Below are positions 1-6,212 of a DNA stretch of 6,807 bases, piece after piece. The number at the start of each line of letters is the position of its first letter. The stretch's first letter is position 1. The notes under the pieces are model-generated. The model saw only the letters and a list, made by a program, of their open reading frames with translations. It did not search any database and was not told the DNA's origin. The stretch comes from an uncultured Collinsella sp. GTDB taxonomy: Bacteria > Actinomycetota > Coriobacteriia > Coriobacteriales > Coriobacteriaceae. The position numbers were made by a program, and so were the translations under genes. The stretch lies in assembly GCA_900752425.1 (NCBI GenBank), contig CAADVE010000176.1, positions 1-6,807 of the forward strand. Direction: 5' to 3'.

Positions 1-2547
1 CCGCCTCGCCGCACGTCCATGTCCTTCCTCACCGCGCTGGGCCTCTCCTTCAGGAACCTCATGACCAAGAAGGGCCGCACGGCCATGACGGCCTTTGCGG
101 GCTCGATTGGCATTATCGGTATCGCGGCGATTCTGGCGCTGTCCAATGGCGTAAACGGCTACATCAAAAAGGTCGAGGAGGATACGCTCTCGAGCTACCC
201 GCTCACCATTTCCAAGCAGGATTACGACCTGTCGTCCATGATGGGCGGGCAGGGGGCCACGGATGACGAAGCGTCCAACGGCGAGGATTCGTCCGACGAC
301 AGCGCCGGCGGCAAGGCTAAGGGAACCGATAAGATCCCCGTGGTTACGGCCGTAAAGGACATGTTTGCAAGCGTTAAGTCCAACGACATGACGAGCTTTA
401 AGGCATGGCTCGATGCCGGTGGCGACGGCATCGATAAAGAGGTCAACGCCATTCAGTACGGCTACGGTGTGACGCCGGTTGTCTATCGTGCGGGTAAGGG
501 TGACGAGAAACCCGTTCGGCTTGTTCCCAACGCCATGACCGAGGCCATGAGCGGAGGCGCGAGCTCGGCGGCAACGGTGAACATGGAATCCATGGGAACC
601 TCAGTCTTTAACGAGATGATTGACGACCAGAGCCTGCTCGACAGCCAGTACGATGTCGTCGCCGGTCATTGGCCCACGTCTGCCAACGAAGCCGTGATGG
701 TGCTTTCGAGCCGCGGTACGGTGGGCGACTACACGCTCTATAGCATCGGTGCGTTGGATATCGATGAGCTCAACGACCTGGTTAACAGTGCTATGACGGC
801 TGACGGTGGGGTCAAAGCACCCGAGACCGGCACCGACTTTACCTACGACGATGCACTGTCCACGACGTTTAAGGTGCTGTCGCCGGCCGATGCGTATCGC
901 AAAAACGAAGAGACCGGCATGTGGACCGATATGTCTGGCGACACCGACTTTATGGCCGCCAAGGTTGCCGACGGTATCGACGTGCACATTGTGGGCGTGG
1001 TGCGACCCAACGAGACCGCCAACGCGAGCGCGTTGTCCCCGGGCATTGCCTACACGCATGCGCTGACTCGCCAGCTTATGGAGCGCGCCGCCGATTCGCA
1101 GATTGTGCAGAAGCAGCTTGCCCACCCCGAGACGGATGTCTTTACGGGCAAGTCTTTCGATGAACTGCAGGGCGAGGCCAAGCAAGGCGTGGATCTGGGC
1201 AGCATGTTCAGTGTGGACGAGGCGGCGCTGAAGAGCGCGTTCTCGTTCGATGCCTCCGCGCTCTCGGATGTTGCCGGCGGCATTGATCTAACGGGCATCG
1301 ATCTGTCGGGTCTGGACATTGACCTTTCGGGCGTTGGGAAGGACATCGACTTCAGCGACATCATGGCCAAAGCGCCAGCCCCAGATTTCTCGGGTATCTT
1401 TGACGGTCTGGAACTCACGCCCGAGCAAATGCAGCAGGTGGGAACGCTAGCCAACCAGCTGTTTGAGGGCTTTTTGCAGTCTGATCAGTTTAAGGCGCTG
1501 ACACCCGAAGATCTTAAGGACGCGTCAAAGCTCGCTGCCGCGTTCTCGACGTATCTTGAGAGTGATACGGCAGCCCAGCAAATTCTGGCCCAGCTCAAAG
1601 CGCTCGGCGGCGATGCCCTGGCCGAGCGCCTGCGACAGACGATGACCGACTATGTTCAAAAGCAGCTGGCTCCGTATCTGCAGCAGGCTATGGATCAGGT
1701 GATGAAGTCGATCGGCGATCAAATTGCGGTGACGGTGTCAGCTCAGCTCAAGGCGGGCGCGGCAGGGCTCATGGACCAGATGGCGACGCAGATGTCTTCG
1801 AGTTTTGCCAACCTGGCGAGCGCCATGCGCGTGGATGCGAGTGCCTTTGCTCATGCCATCCACTTCAACATGGACGCCGAGGACCTGAGTTCGCTCATGA
1901 TGAGCTATGCCAAGGCTTCGAAGCTCACCTACGACAACAATCTGACCACGTTGGGCTATGCGGATGAGGCAGACCCCATCTCGGTTAAGGTTTTCCCGCG
2001 CGACTTTGAGGCCAAGGAGCGCGTGCTCGATCACATTGACGCGTACAACAAGCAGGTCAAAGCCGCTGGCCACGATGAGCAGGCAATCTCGTACACCGAC
2101 TACATGGGTATCATCATGGGCTCGGTGACCGACATCGTGAACACCATCAGCTTGGTGCTCATCGCATTCGTGAGCATCAGCCTGGTGGTGAGCTCCATCA
2201 TGATCGGCATCATCACCTACATCAGCGTGCTGGAACGCAAAAAGGAGATTGGCATCCTGCGTGCGATCGGCGCGTCGAAGCGCAACGTGGCAAACGTGTT
2301 CAACGCCGAGACCTTTATCGAGGGCCTCATTGCCGGCATCTTTGCCATTGTCGTTGTGGTGCTCGTGAGTTTTCCGGTCAATGCCTGGGCACTTGCTGCC
2401 AAGCAGGTACCCAATCTGATGAGCCTGCCCGTGCAGGATGCGCTGGTGCTCATTGCAATTTCGGTGTTACTGACGGTCGTTGCCGGCCTGCTGCCCGCCC
2501 GCAGCGCGTCCAGGAAGGATCCCGTGGAGGCCCTGCGCTCCGAATAA
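1..2547 (+). CDS. ABC transporter permease, FtsX/MacB type (5'-partial, probably ATPase-permease fusion)
   Basis: This is the membrane subunit of an ABC transporter of the FtsX/MacB type. In this family the protein moves substrates or transmits ATPase-driven force to the cell surface; the substrate here is unknown. Numbering from the Met at base 19 gives 842 residues. A first membrane segment lies at about 23-42 in the SIGIIGIA stretch. A very large extracytoplasmic region follows (about 45-700), with an acidic Ser/Asp/Gly-rich part at 77-105 and a DLSG-like repeat at 422-446. Three more membrane segments lie at about 710-736, 769-790 and 808-826. The family signature ERKKEIGILRAIGASKRNV is at 739-757, and the tail reads PARSASRKDPVEALRSE. 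The Met at base 19 has no ribosome binding site, and its frame is open to base 1 (PPRRTS before the Met). Related proteins often carry an N-terminal ATPase domain, so the gene probably begins outside the window. Family call is firm; the fusion is inferred. Confidence 0.9.
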   Translation, partial: PPRRTSMSFLTALGLSFRNLMTKKGRTAMTAFAGSIGIIGIAAILALSNGVNGYIKKVEEDTLSSYPLTISKQDYDLSSMMGGQGATDDEASNGEDSSDDSAGGKAKGTDKIPVVTAVKDMFASVKSNDMTSFKAWLDAGGDGIDKEVNAIQYGYGVTPVVYRAGKGDEKPVRLVPNAMTEAMSGGASSAATVNMESMGTSVFNEMIDDQSLLDSQYDVVAGHWPTSANEAVMVLSSRGTVGDYTLYSIGALDIDELNDLVNSAMTADGGVKAPETGTDFTYDDALSTTFKVLSPADAYRKNEETGMWTDMSGDTDFMAAKVADGIDVHIVGVVRPNETANASALSPGIAYTHALTRQLMERAADSQIVQKQLAHPETDVFTGKSFDELQGEAKQGVDLGSMFSVDEAALKSAFSFDASALSDVAGGIDLTGIDLSGLDIDLSGVGKDIDFSDIMAKAPAPDFSGIFDGLELTPEQMQQVGTLANQLFEGFLQSDQFKALTPEDLKDASKLAAAFSTYLESDTAAQQILAQLKALGGDALAERLRQTMTDYVQKQLAPYLQQAMDQVMKSIGDQIAVTVSAQLKAGAAGLMDQMATQMSSSFANLASAMRVDASAFAHAIHFNMDAEDLSSLMMSYAKASKLTYDNNLTTLGYADEADPISVKVFPRDFEAKERVLDHIDAYNKQVKAAGHDEQAISYTDYMGIIMGSVTDIVNTISLVLIAFVSISLVVSSIMIGIITYISVLERKKEIGILRAIGASKRNVANVFNAETFIEGLIAGIFAIVVVVLVSFPVNAWALAAKQVPNLMSLPVQDALVLIAISVLLTVVAGLLPARSASRKDPVEALRSE

Positions 2548-2578
2548 TGTGACAAAGGGACAGTCCCTTTGTCACATT
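2546..2578. repeat. 33-bp perfect palindrome P1 (GGGAC type)
   Basis: Two 16-base arms (AATGTGACAAAGGGAC and its exact complement) are separated by one A at 2562. The left arm overlaps the last two bases of the permease stop codon. As RNA it would form a very stable hairpin just after the gene. No T-run follows on the plus strand, so it is not a classical intrinsic terminator. It may stabilise the 3' end, or be a REP-like mobile repeat. A decayed relative lies at 4399-4429. Confidence 0.85.
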
Positions 2579-2597
2579 GAGACCCTTGCGAAATCGG

Positions 2598-2773
2598 GGT
2601 CTAATACTTTTCCGCGAAGTGAACGAGTAAAAACGGACCCCCGAAGCATTGACACTTTTAGGCTGCAATTTCCTGCGGTTTTGCCAGTCAAATCCTGCGG
2701 TTTTGACGTCTAAAAATGTCGATGCTTCGGGGGCCCAAATACAACCATTCACTTCTGGGAAAAGTATTAGACC
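2598..2773 (+). repeat. Long palindromic repeat element R1 (copy 1)
   Basis: The outer arms are 2598-2624 and 2747-2773. Of these, 16 bases pair perfectly (GGTCTAATACTTTTCC and its complement at 2758-2773), then come a 3-base mismatch and AAGTGAA/TTCACTT. A second nested pair of arms at 2638-2661 and 2710-2733 (CCCCCGAAGCAT with its complement) has 24 positions and two mismatches. The core carries two direct copies of TCCTGCGGTTTTG at 2671 and 2693, a 22-base period. The element can fold into a long two-tier stem on either strand. Short open frames through it are repeat translations, not genes. A homologous copy lies inverted at 4126-4317. It is likely a miniature non-autonomous element or structured intergenic repeat. 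Confidence 0.85.
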
Positions 2774-2819
2774 TCGAGATATAGACGGCGTTTGCGAGCA
2801 GAAATCAGAACGTACGCTT

Positions 2820-3953
2820 CTAGCTCTTCTTTGCAGAGCGCATGAGCCTAATTTCCGGATGGGTGTATTCGTCGAACTCTTCCTTGGGCTCGGTGTCAAA
2901 GGCGTAGTACGACTTGATGGATTCGTCCTCCGTCTTGATGCTGATCTCCTCGTAGGGGGATCCAGTTAAAAATGCCTGCTTAAACTCATCCGACAGGCTA
3001 CATGGCGCGAGGAGGTCGGGCGTGGCAACGGAAATGTCCAGCCCGTTGAGCGGGGCGCAGAGCGTCGCGATATCCTGCTCGGCGCGGGCGAGGTTGTCTG
3101 CAAGGCTTGCCTCGGGGTCGATCTGACTGACGTAATCGACGTCCGTGAGCATGCCATCTGTATCGAAAGAAAGGTAGACTTAGGCTGCCTGAGCGCCAAG
3201 GTCATTATCGCGCAGATAGCCGATAATGCGGTAGCCGTAGTCGTGATACGACTCGTATGGGTCGTCTGCCGCGACGCGTTCGCACACGGGCTCCAAGGCA
3301 TCTTGCGCGATGGCAAGCTGCTCGGCGGCCGCAGCCTTTCTTGCCTGAAGCTCGTTATTTCCCTGGACAAACTGCGGGATGTAGACGCCAAGCAGCACAA
3401 TGACGGGCAACACCGCGAGAGCCATGATCTGCTTCTTGACGCTTGGAATCGTCACGCCGTATGCGTTTGCCATGGCCTCGGCATTGCTCGAGGTCTCGGC
3501 CAGCACGTCTGCTGCCGTGGCGACTGCCCCCACGGCGCTGGCGACCTCGGCGGCACCGCCCAGGTCGCGCGCGAGATCGTTATCGCTGTTCTTGAGTAGG
3601 CGGCCGGCAGCTTGCGTGGCAAGCACACCGGCGACCTCCGCGGAGCGGGCTTTGTTGGTTTGGGCTCCCGCAAGCCTGCTCTGCAACTCCTTCCACTGTT
3701 TGCCCTGCATTCCAAAGCGTGGCGCAAGGGCGCAATAGCAAAAGATGGCAAGTTCGATTACGGTGAGTGCGATGGCGGTATATATGCCCGCGGGTTGGAA
3801 TTCCTTTTGGTGGAACGCGATATCGTTGACCATTTGGAGCGGCAACATCAACAGGCATGCTACGAACGACATGACGAGTGCGGTCGCTGCGATTTTGGGG
3901 TATGTGCAGTACCGCTGGATGCGTTTCTTTTCTTGCTCGGTGAGTTGCTGCAT
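2820..3953 (-). pseudogene. Unknown three-pass membrane protein gene, split by an in-frame TAA
   Basis: I do not recognise the family. From the ATG at 3951-3953, 257 codons run to a TAA at 3180-3182. The same frame then stays open for 9 codons (VYLSFDTDG) and a further 110 to a TAG at 2820-2822. Membrane segments lie at residues ~22-42, ~57-76 and ~176-195. Between the last two is an Ala-rich soluble stretch, and after the third come a charged helical stretch and a soluble C-terminal domain. The downstream part has no start codon before the ATG at 3150-3152 and no ribosome binding site there. The text across the stop (GYLRDNDLGAQAA, stop, VYLSFDTDGMLTDVDYV) reads like one domain. One base change could restore a ~377-residue protein. 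A GAGG five bases before the chosen ATG supports this start; the ATG at 3969-3971 is an alternative. The frame is open further to 4250, but that part reads through repeat R2. Two separate proteins, a truncated functional one, or a sequencing error remain possible. Confidence 0.7.
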
Positions 3954-4003
3954 GGGGGCCTCGACTCTCATCGTTTTTCGGGGGCGATGCGCACACGCTC
4001 TTG

Positions 4004-4062
4004 AGTATAGATGAGTGGAGGATGTCTGTTGTTCATACATAGCGGTCAACAGCGTGCTGTTG
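4004..4062 (-). promoter_or_regulatory. Possible promoter region and dyad upstream of the split membrane gene
   Basis: On the minus strand TATACT (plus-strand 4004-4009) could be a -10 box about 33-50 bases upstream of the candidate start codons. No convincing -35 box sits at the right distance. A short dyad, CAACAGC-GT-GCTGTTG at 4047-4062, lies further upstream and could be a regulator site. This placement agrees with translation starting at 3953 or 3971 rather than inside R2. The evidence is weak and rests on motif reading only. Confidence 0.25.
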
Positions 4063-4125
4063 GTGATCGTTTGATCGCGAACGTCGTCTTTTGGAGCATG
4101 AAGCCGCTGCCGATGCCCACAAACA

Positions 4126-4317
4126 GCAAATCGAAGGTGAATGGTTTCCCGCGAAGTGAACGACCTAATTTGGGCCCTTGAAGCACCCACGTTTTTCGAC
4201 GCTAAAACCGCAGGATTTGAGTGATAAAACCGCAGGAATTGGCCTTCCAAAAGTGTCGATGCATCGAGGGTCCGATTTCACTCGTTCACTTCGCGGAAAA
4301 CCATTCACCTTCGTTGC
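4126..4317 (-). repeat. Long palindromic repeat element R2 (copy 2, inverted relative to R1)
   Basis: The outer arms 4132-4163 and 4282-4313 match at 31 of 32 positions; with a 2-base indel they extend to 4126 and 4317. They include GCGAAGTGAACGA, shared with R1. The core holds TAAAACCGCAGGA at 4203-4215 and 4225-4237, the same 22-base period as R1 but on the opposite strand. Inner arms are present but more diverged than in R1. Read on the minus strand, the core aligns with the R1 core at roughly 80% by eye. The outermost ~13 bases of the stem differ completely from R1 yet still pair with their own partner. Confidence 0.85.
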
Positions 4318-4363
4318 ATGAGGCGCCGGATGGAAGGGTGATTATCGTCAAGCTGCTGCCTCT

Positions 4364-4396
4364 GCCTTGTGAATCATCTGGAGCACAAGGCATAAT
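4364..4396 (+). promoter_or_regulatory. Candidate promoter of the dihydrouridine synthase gene, with an overlapping dyad
   Basis: TTGTGA at 4367-4372 and CATAAT at 4391-4396 are separated by 18 bases and resemble a housekeeping promoter. The pair is overlaid by an inverted repeat: GCCTTGTG at 4364-4371 and CACAAGGC at 4384-4391. That dyad could be a repressor site or could be chance. Transcription would start near 4403, inside palindrome P2. Confidence 0.4.
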
Positions 4397-4398
4397 GC

Positions 4399-4429
4399 AT
4401 GTAACAAGGGGGCGGTTCCTTTGTCACAT
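4399..4429. repeat. Decayed GGGAC-type palindrome P2
   Basis: ATGTAACAAGGGGGC pairs with the arm at 4415-4429, whose complement is ATGTGACAAAGGAAC. Of the four differences, three become G·U pairs in plus-strand RNA and one is an A/C mismatch. It resembles P1 at 2546-2578 and is probably a diverged copy. It lies 23 bases upstream of the dihydrouridine synthase start. Confidence 0.65.
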
Positions 4430-4452
4430 CCGTTGATATGAGAGAAGAGTAG

Positions 4453-5406
4453 ATGATTCTTTCGCTTGCCCCTATGGAGGGGATTACCGGGCATGTGTTC
4501 CGTTGCGTGCATGCGGAGTGCTTTGGCGCGCTCGATTGTTATTACACGCCGTTTTTGCCGCCGCCGCGGGTGGGCAACCGCTTTGGCGGCAAGGCGTTTA
4601 AGGAAGTCGATCCGGCTAACAACCAAGGGCTTAACGTGGTGCCTCAGTTGATGTCCAAGAACGCGGACGAGTTTGTGTGGGCGGCACAGGTGCTCGCCGA
4701 CATGGGCTACCGCGAGGTCAATCTCAACCTTGGCTGCCCCTCGGGGACGGTTGTTGCCAAGGGCAAAGGATCGGGCTTTTTGCGCAACTTGGACGAGCTT
4801 GAGGTGTTCTTGAGTGACGTGTGTGAGCGCTCTCCGCTGCCGGTATCGGTCAAGACCAGGTTGGGGTTGGAGAGTGACGACGAATACGAGCGTGTGCTCG
4901 ATTTGTATTGCCGCATGCCGCTGGCAGAGCTGATCGTGCATCCGCGCGTGCAGAAGGACCGTTATGCGGGCTCGCCGCGCAAAGAGTTTTATGGCGAGAC
5001 GCTGGAGCGTGCGCCGTTCCCGGTCGCCTACAACGGCGATATTTTTGATCTTGAGGATATGGACGCGCTGGTGGAGGCCTATCCCGGCACACGTCATGTA
5101 ATGCTGGGGCGCGGCCTGCTCGCGAACCCCGCTCTGGCTCGCATGGTTAAGGGCGGCCCTGCTGCCACGACAGCCGAGCTGCAGCGTTTCCATGACACGC
5201 TGTTTGCTGCTTATGCAGAAGAGATTGGCGGTAACGCGGTCTTTCGTATGAAGGAGTGGTGGTTCTACGCCAAGTGCGCTTTCGCCGACCCCACTACCGT
5301 TCACAAGCTCGTACGTAAGACCAAAAAGGTCGACGAATACCGCGCCGCCGTCGAGCGCGTCTTTCGCGAGCAGCCACTTGCGCCCATAGCCCGCTTCTAC
5401 GGCTAG
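4453..5406 (+). CDS. tRNA-dihydrouridine synthase (Dus family)
   Basis: This is an FMN-dependent cytosolic enzyme that reduces uridine to dihydrouridine in tRNA, using NADPH as in the characterised family. It has 317 residues, normal for the family. The TIM-barrel motifs appear in order: APMEGIT at 6-12, VPQLMSKN at 63-70, NLNLGCPSG at 90-98 with Cys95 as the expected catalytic acid, VSVKTRLG at 131-138 with Lys134, HPRVQKDRYAG at 163-173 with His163, NGDI at 194-197, and GRGLLANP at 219-226 for FMN phosphate binding. The helical C-terminal domain follows and appears complete. The Met at 4453 is chosen because the purine-rich AGAGAAGAG precedes it and an upstream ATG at 4439 hits a stop at once. 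Spacing to the ribosome binding site is short. The gene stands alone. Which uridine it modifies cannot be told from this sequence. Confidence 0.95.
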   Translation: MILSLAPMEGITGHVFRCVHAECFGALDCYYTPFLPPPRVGNRFGGKAFKEVDPANNQGLNVVPQLMSKNADEFVWAAQVLADMGYREVNLNLGCPSGTVVAKGKGSGFLRNLDELEVFLSDVCERSPLPVSVKTRLGLESDDEYERVLDLYCRMPLAELIVHPRVQKDRYAGSPRKEFYGETLERAPFPVAYNGDIFDLEDMDALVEAYPGTRHVMLGRGLLANPALARMVKGGPAATTAELQRFHDTLFAAYAEEIGGNAVFRMKEWWFYAKCAFADPTTVHKLVRKTKKVDEYRAAVERVFREQPLAPIARFYG

Positions 5407-5410
5407 TTAG

Positions 5411-5460
5411 CCATTGGGGACGTTCTTTAACGACTAGTCATTTAAGAACGTCCCCAATGG
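5411..5460. repeat. 50-bp near-perfect palindrome (GGGGACGTTCTT type)
   Basis: The arms meet at 5435/5436 and pair at 23 of 25 positions. The outer 17 bases (CCATTGGGGACGTTCTT and its complement) are perfect, and the centre is GACTAGTC. It begins 4 bases after the dihydrouridine synthase stop codon. No T-run follows on either side, so a simple intrinsic terminator is unlikely. It could stabilise the transcript end or be a REP-like mobile repeat. The right half recurs in decayed form at 6146-6167. Confidence 0.85.
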
Positions 5461-5469
5461 CCATGTTGC

Positions 5470-5530
5470 AAAAGCTGTACGTCAGCATCCAAAGATGTCG
5501 AAAAATGTCGACTTTGGATGCTGGTGTACA
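5470..5530 (-). repeat. Hairpin repeat with 19-bp stem; possible terminator for the CopG-like gene
   Basis: TGTACGTCAGCATCCAAAG at 5476-5494 pairs with 5512-5530. The two differences become G·U pairs in RNA. The 17-base loop contains two direct copies of ATGTCG. Read on the minus strand, the stem is followed by AGCTTTTGC, so it may weakly terminate the gene at 5551-5817. The left arm with flank (5470-5495) recurs at 6544-6569 with one mismatch in 26, so this belongs to a repeat family. Confidence 0.7.
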
Positions 5531-5550
5531 TGTTTGGGTGTGGTGGGTAA

Positions 5551-5817
5551 CTAGGCAATCATTGCATCAAGCGTGATGAGCTCCCTGAGTCGCTCCGTGC
5601 GTGTTTGCCCATGGCGCTTTGCTTTTGCGTCAAAGGCTTCAAGGACCGATTCACCCACGCGTGCGGATAAAACAACGCTTGGCTCGTCAGAAATCGGCGG
5701 CCTTCCCAGCTTGATGGTGCGACCCTTCGGCCACTCATCTTTTTCGTAGGCTTCCGCGGTTTTCTCCAACTCTCCAGGGGCAAATCCCATCATCTTTTCG
5801 AGTTGCTTTGCGTCCAT
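5551..5817 (-). CDS. Ribbon-helix-helix DNA-binding protein, CopG/antitoxin-like
   Basis: A small 88-residue protein with the shape of a ribbon-helix-helix regulator, as in many type II antitoxins. Residues 1-32 are helical and charged, and a GRPP turn is at 38-41. The DNA-contacting strand would be SVVLSARV at 47-54, followed by helix A at about 55-68 and helix B at about 71-83, with the GQTRTE turn between. Such proteins dimerise and bind short operators, often their own. The ATG at 5815-5817 is chosen because AGGAGG lies four bases upstream. The frame stays open to 5892, but that extension runs through the promoter region. No toxin gene is visible on either side: a hairpin and the dihydrouridine synthase lie downstream, and no minus-strand frame lies directly upstream. 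It could be an orphan antitoxin, a remnant of a pair, or a plain repressor. The fold call is fairly firm; the antitoxin role is inferred. Confidence 0.8.
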   Translation of the reverse strand: MDAKQLEKMMGFAPGELEKTAEAYEKDEWPKGRTIKLGRPPISDEPSVVLSARVGESVLEAFDAKAKRHGQTRTERLRELITLDAMIA

Positions 5818-5867
5818 AGCGCCTCCTATCGATCGGCATAATGTCGAGCACAGGTCAACGGATACTC

Positions 5868-5900
5868 TTTTTGTATACAGTTTTGTAGACAAAAATACAA
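5868..5900 (-). promoter_or_regulatory. Promoter and operator-like tandem repeat of the CopG-like gene
   Basis: On the minus strand TTGTAT (plus 5895-5900) and TATACA (plus 5872-5877) are 17 bases apart, a weak but properly spaced promoter. The same stretch holds a 12-base tandem repeat on the plus strand: TTTTGTATACAG at 5869-5880 and TTTTGTAGACAA at 5881-5892, 10 of 12 identical. The first unit contains the perfect palindrome TGTATACA. Short tandem sites over the promoter are typical of autorepressing ribbon-helix-helix proteins. Autoregulation is inferred. Confidence 0.45.
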
Positions 5901-6000
5901 ACAGTTTATCAGGCTAATTAGCTTGTTTTGACCCGCGTGTTCGATAGGAAATGAGCATTGACGGCTTCGATACTCCTTTGCTTTTCAGCCTGGAATTTGG

Positions 6001-6126
6001 ATGCTCATTGAACTTCCGGAGGGGAGCGCTTTATTAAGCTATCGAGATTCTGAGCAGGAGCTCTCACTGGTCTTCGATAATGGGACCAGCTTAATTCGCG
6101 ACACAGTGTGTCGCGAATGGGAGTAG
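6001..6126 (+). CDS. Possible 41-residue small protein or gene remnant
   Basis: An ATG at 6001 opens a frame ending at TAG 6124-6126. The predicted peptide begins MLIELPEGSALLSYR and ends RDTVCREWE. The composition is protein-like, with mixed hydrophobic and charged residues. A GGA nine bases upstream is the only ribosome binding hint. The frame upstream is closed by a TGA at 5959-5961. The 3' end overlaps the palindrome at 6094-6118. I do not recognise it; it may be the leftover of a decayed gene or chance. Confidence 0.2.
   Translation: MLIELPEGSALLSYRDSEQELSLVFDNGTSLIRDTVCREWE
6094..6118. repeat. 25-bp perfect palindrome
   Basis: ATTCGCGACACA, a central G at 6106, then the exact complement. 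It could be a hairpin or a dimeric regulator site. It is preceded by a smaller dyad at 6067-6089. No T-run follows. No second copy is seen in the window. Confidence 0.6.
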
Positions 6127-6145
6127 TCGTTAGGTGTCCTTCAAT

Positions 6146-6167
6146 GGCTAGTCATATAAGAACGTCC
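6146..6167. repeat. Decayed half-copy of the 50-bp palindrome
   Basis: Aligned with 5432-5453, this stretch matches at 20 of 22 positions and keeps CTAGTCAT and TAAGAACGTCC. Its left arm (about 6126-6145) is badly eroded and can no longer pair well. It supports the palindrome at 5411-5460 being a member of a repeat family. Confidence 0.55.
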
Positions 6168-6212
6168 AAGTGCCGGATTTTGTCATTTAGTGTCGTCCTC
6201 AGCGGCTATTCT

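Noticed and set aside
601..1185. Minus-strand frame of 194 codons inside the permease gene
   Set aside because: It is antisense to a clear coding sequence in GC-rich DNA and has no recognisable domain.
2450..2899. Minus-strand frame of 149 codons
   Set aside because: It crosses R1, P1 and the permease 3' end with no ribosome binding site. Its text mirrors the repeat.
2480..2969. Plus-strand open frames of 77 and 106 codons
   Set aside because: They run through the permease end, P1 and R1, and into the antisense of the membrane gene. Their peptide text is repeat DNA translated.
2820..3152. The 110-codon downstream part as an independent gene
   Set aside because: It has no ribosome binding site, is in frame with the upstream part, and nine sense codons join it directly to the TAA. 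It fits better as the second half of a split gene.
3954..4250. Upstream extension of the membrane gene to 4250
   Set aside because: It reads through repeat R2 and has no ribosome binding site at 4250. Membrane protein sequence begins only near 3953-3971.
4348..5304. Minus-strand frame of 318 codons opposite the dihydrouridine synthase
   Set aside because: The plus strand carries all Dus motifs in order. The antisense frame is a shadow produced by codon bias.
5818..5892. Longer N-terminus (25 more codons) for the CopG-like protein
   Set aside because: A strong AGGAGG sits just before the ATG at 5817, and the extension overlaps the likely promoter and operator.
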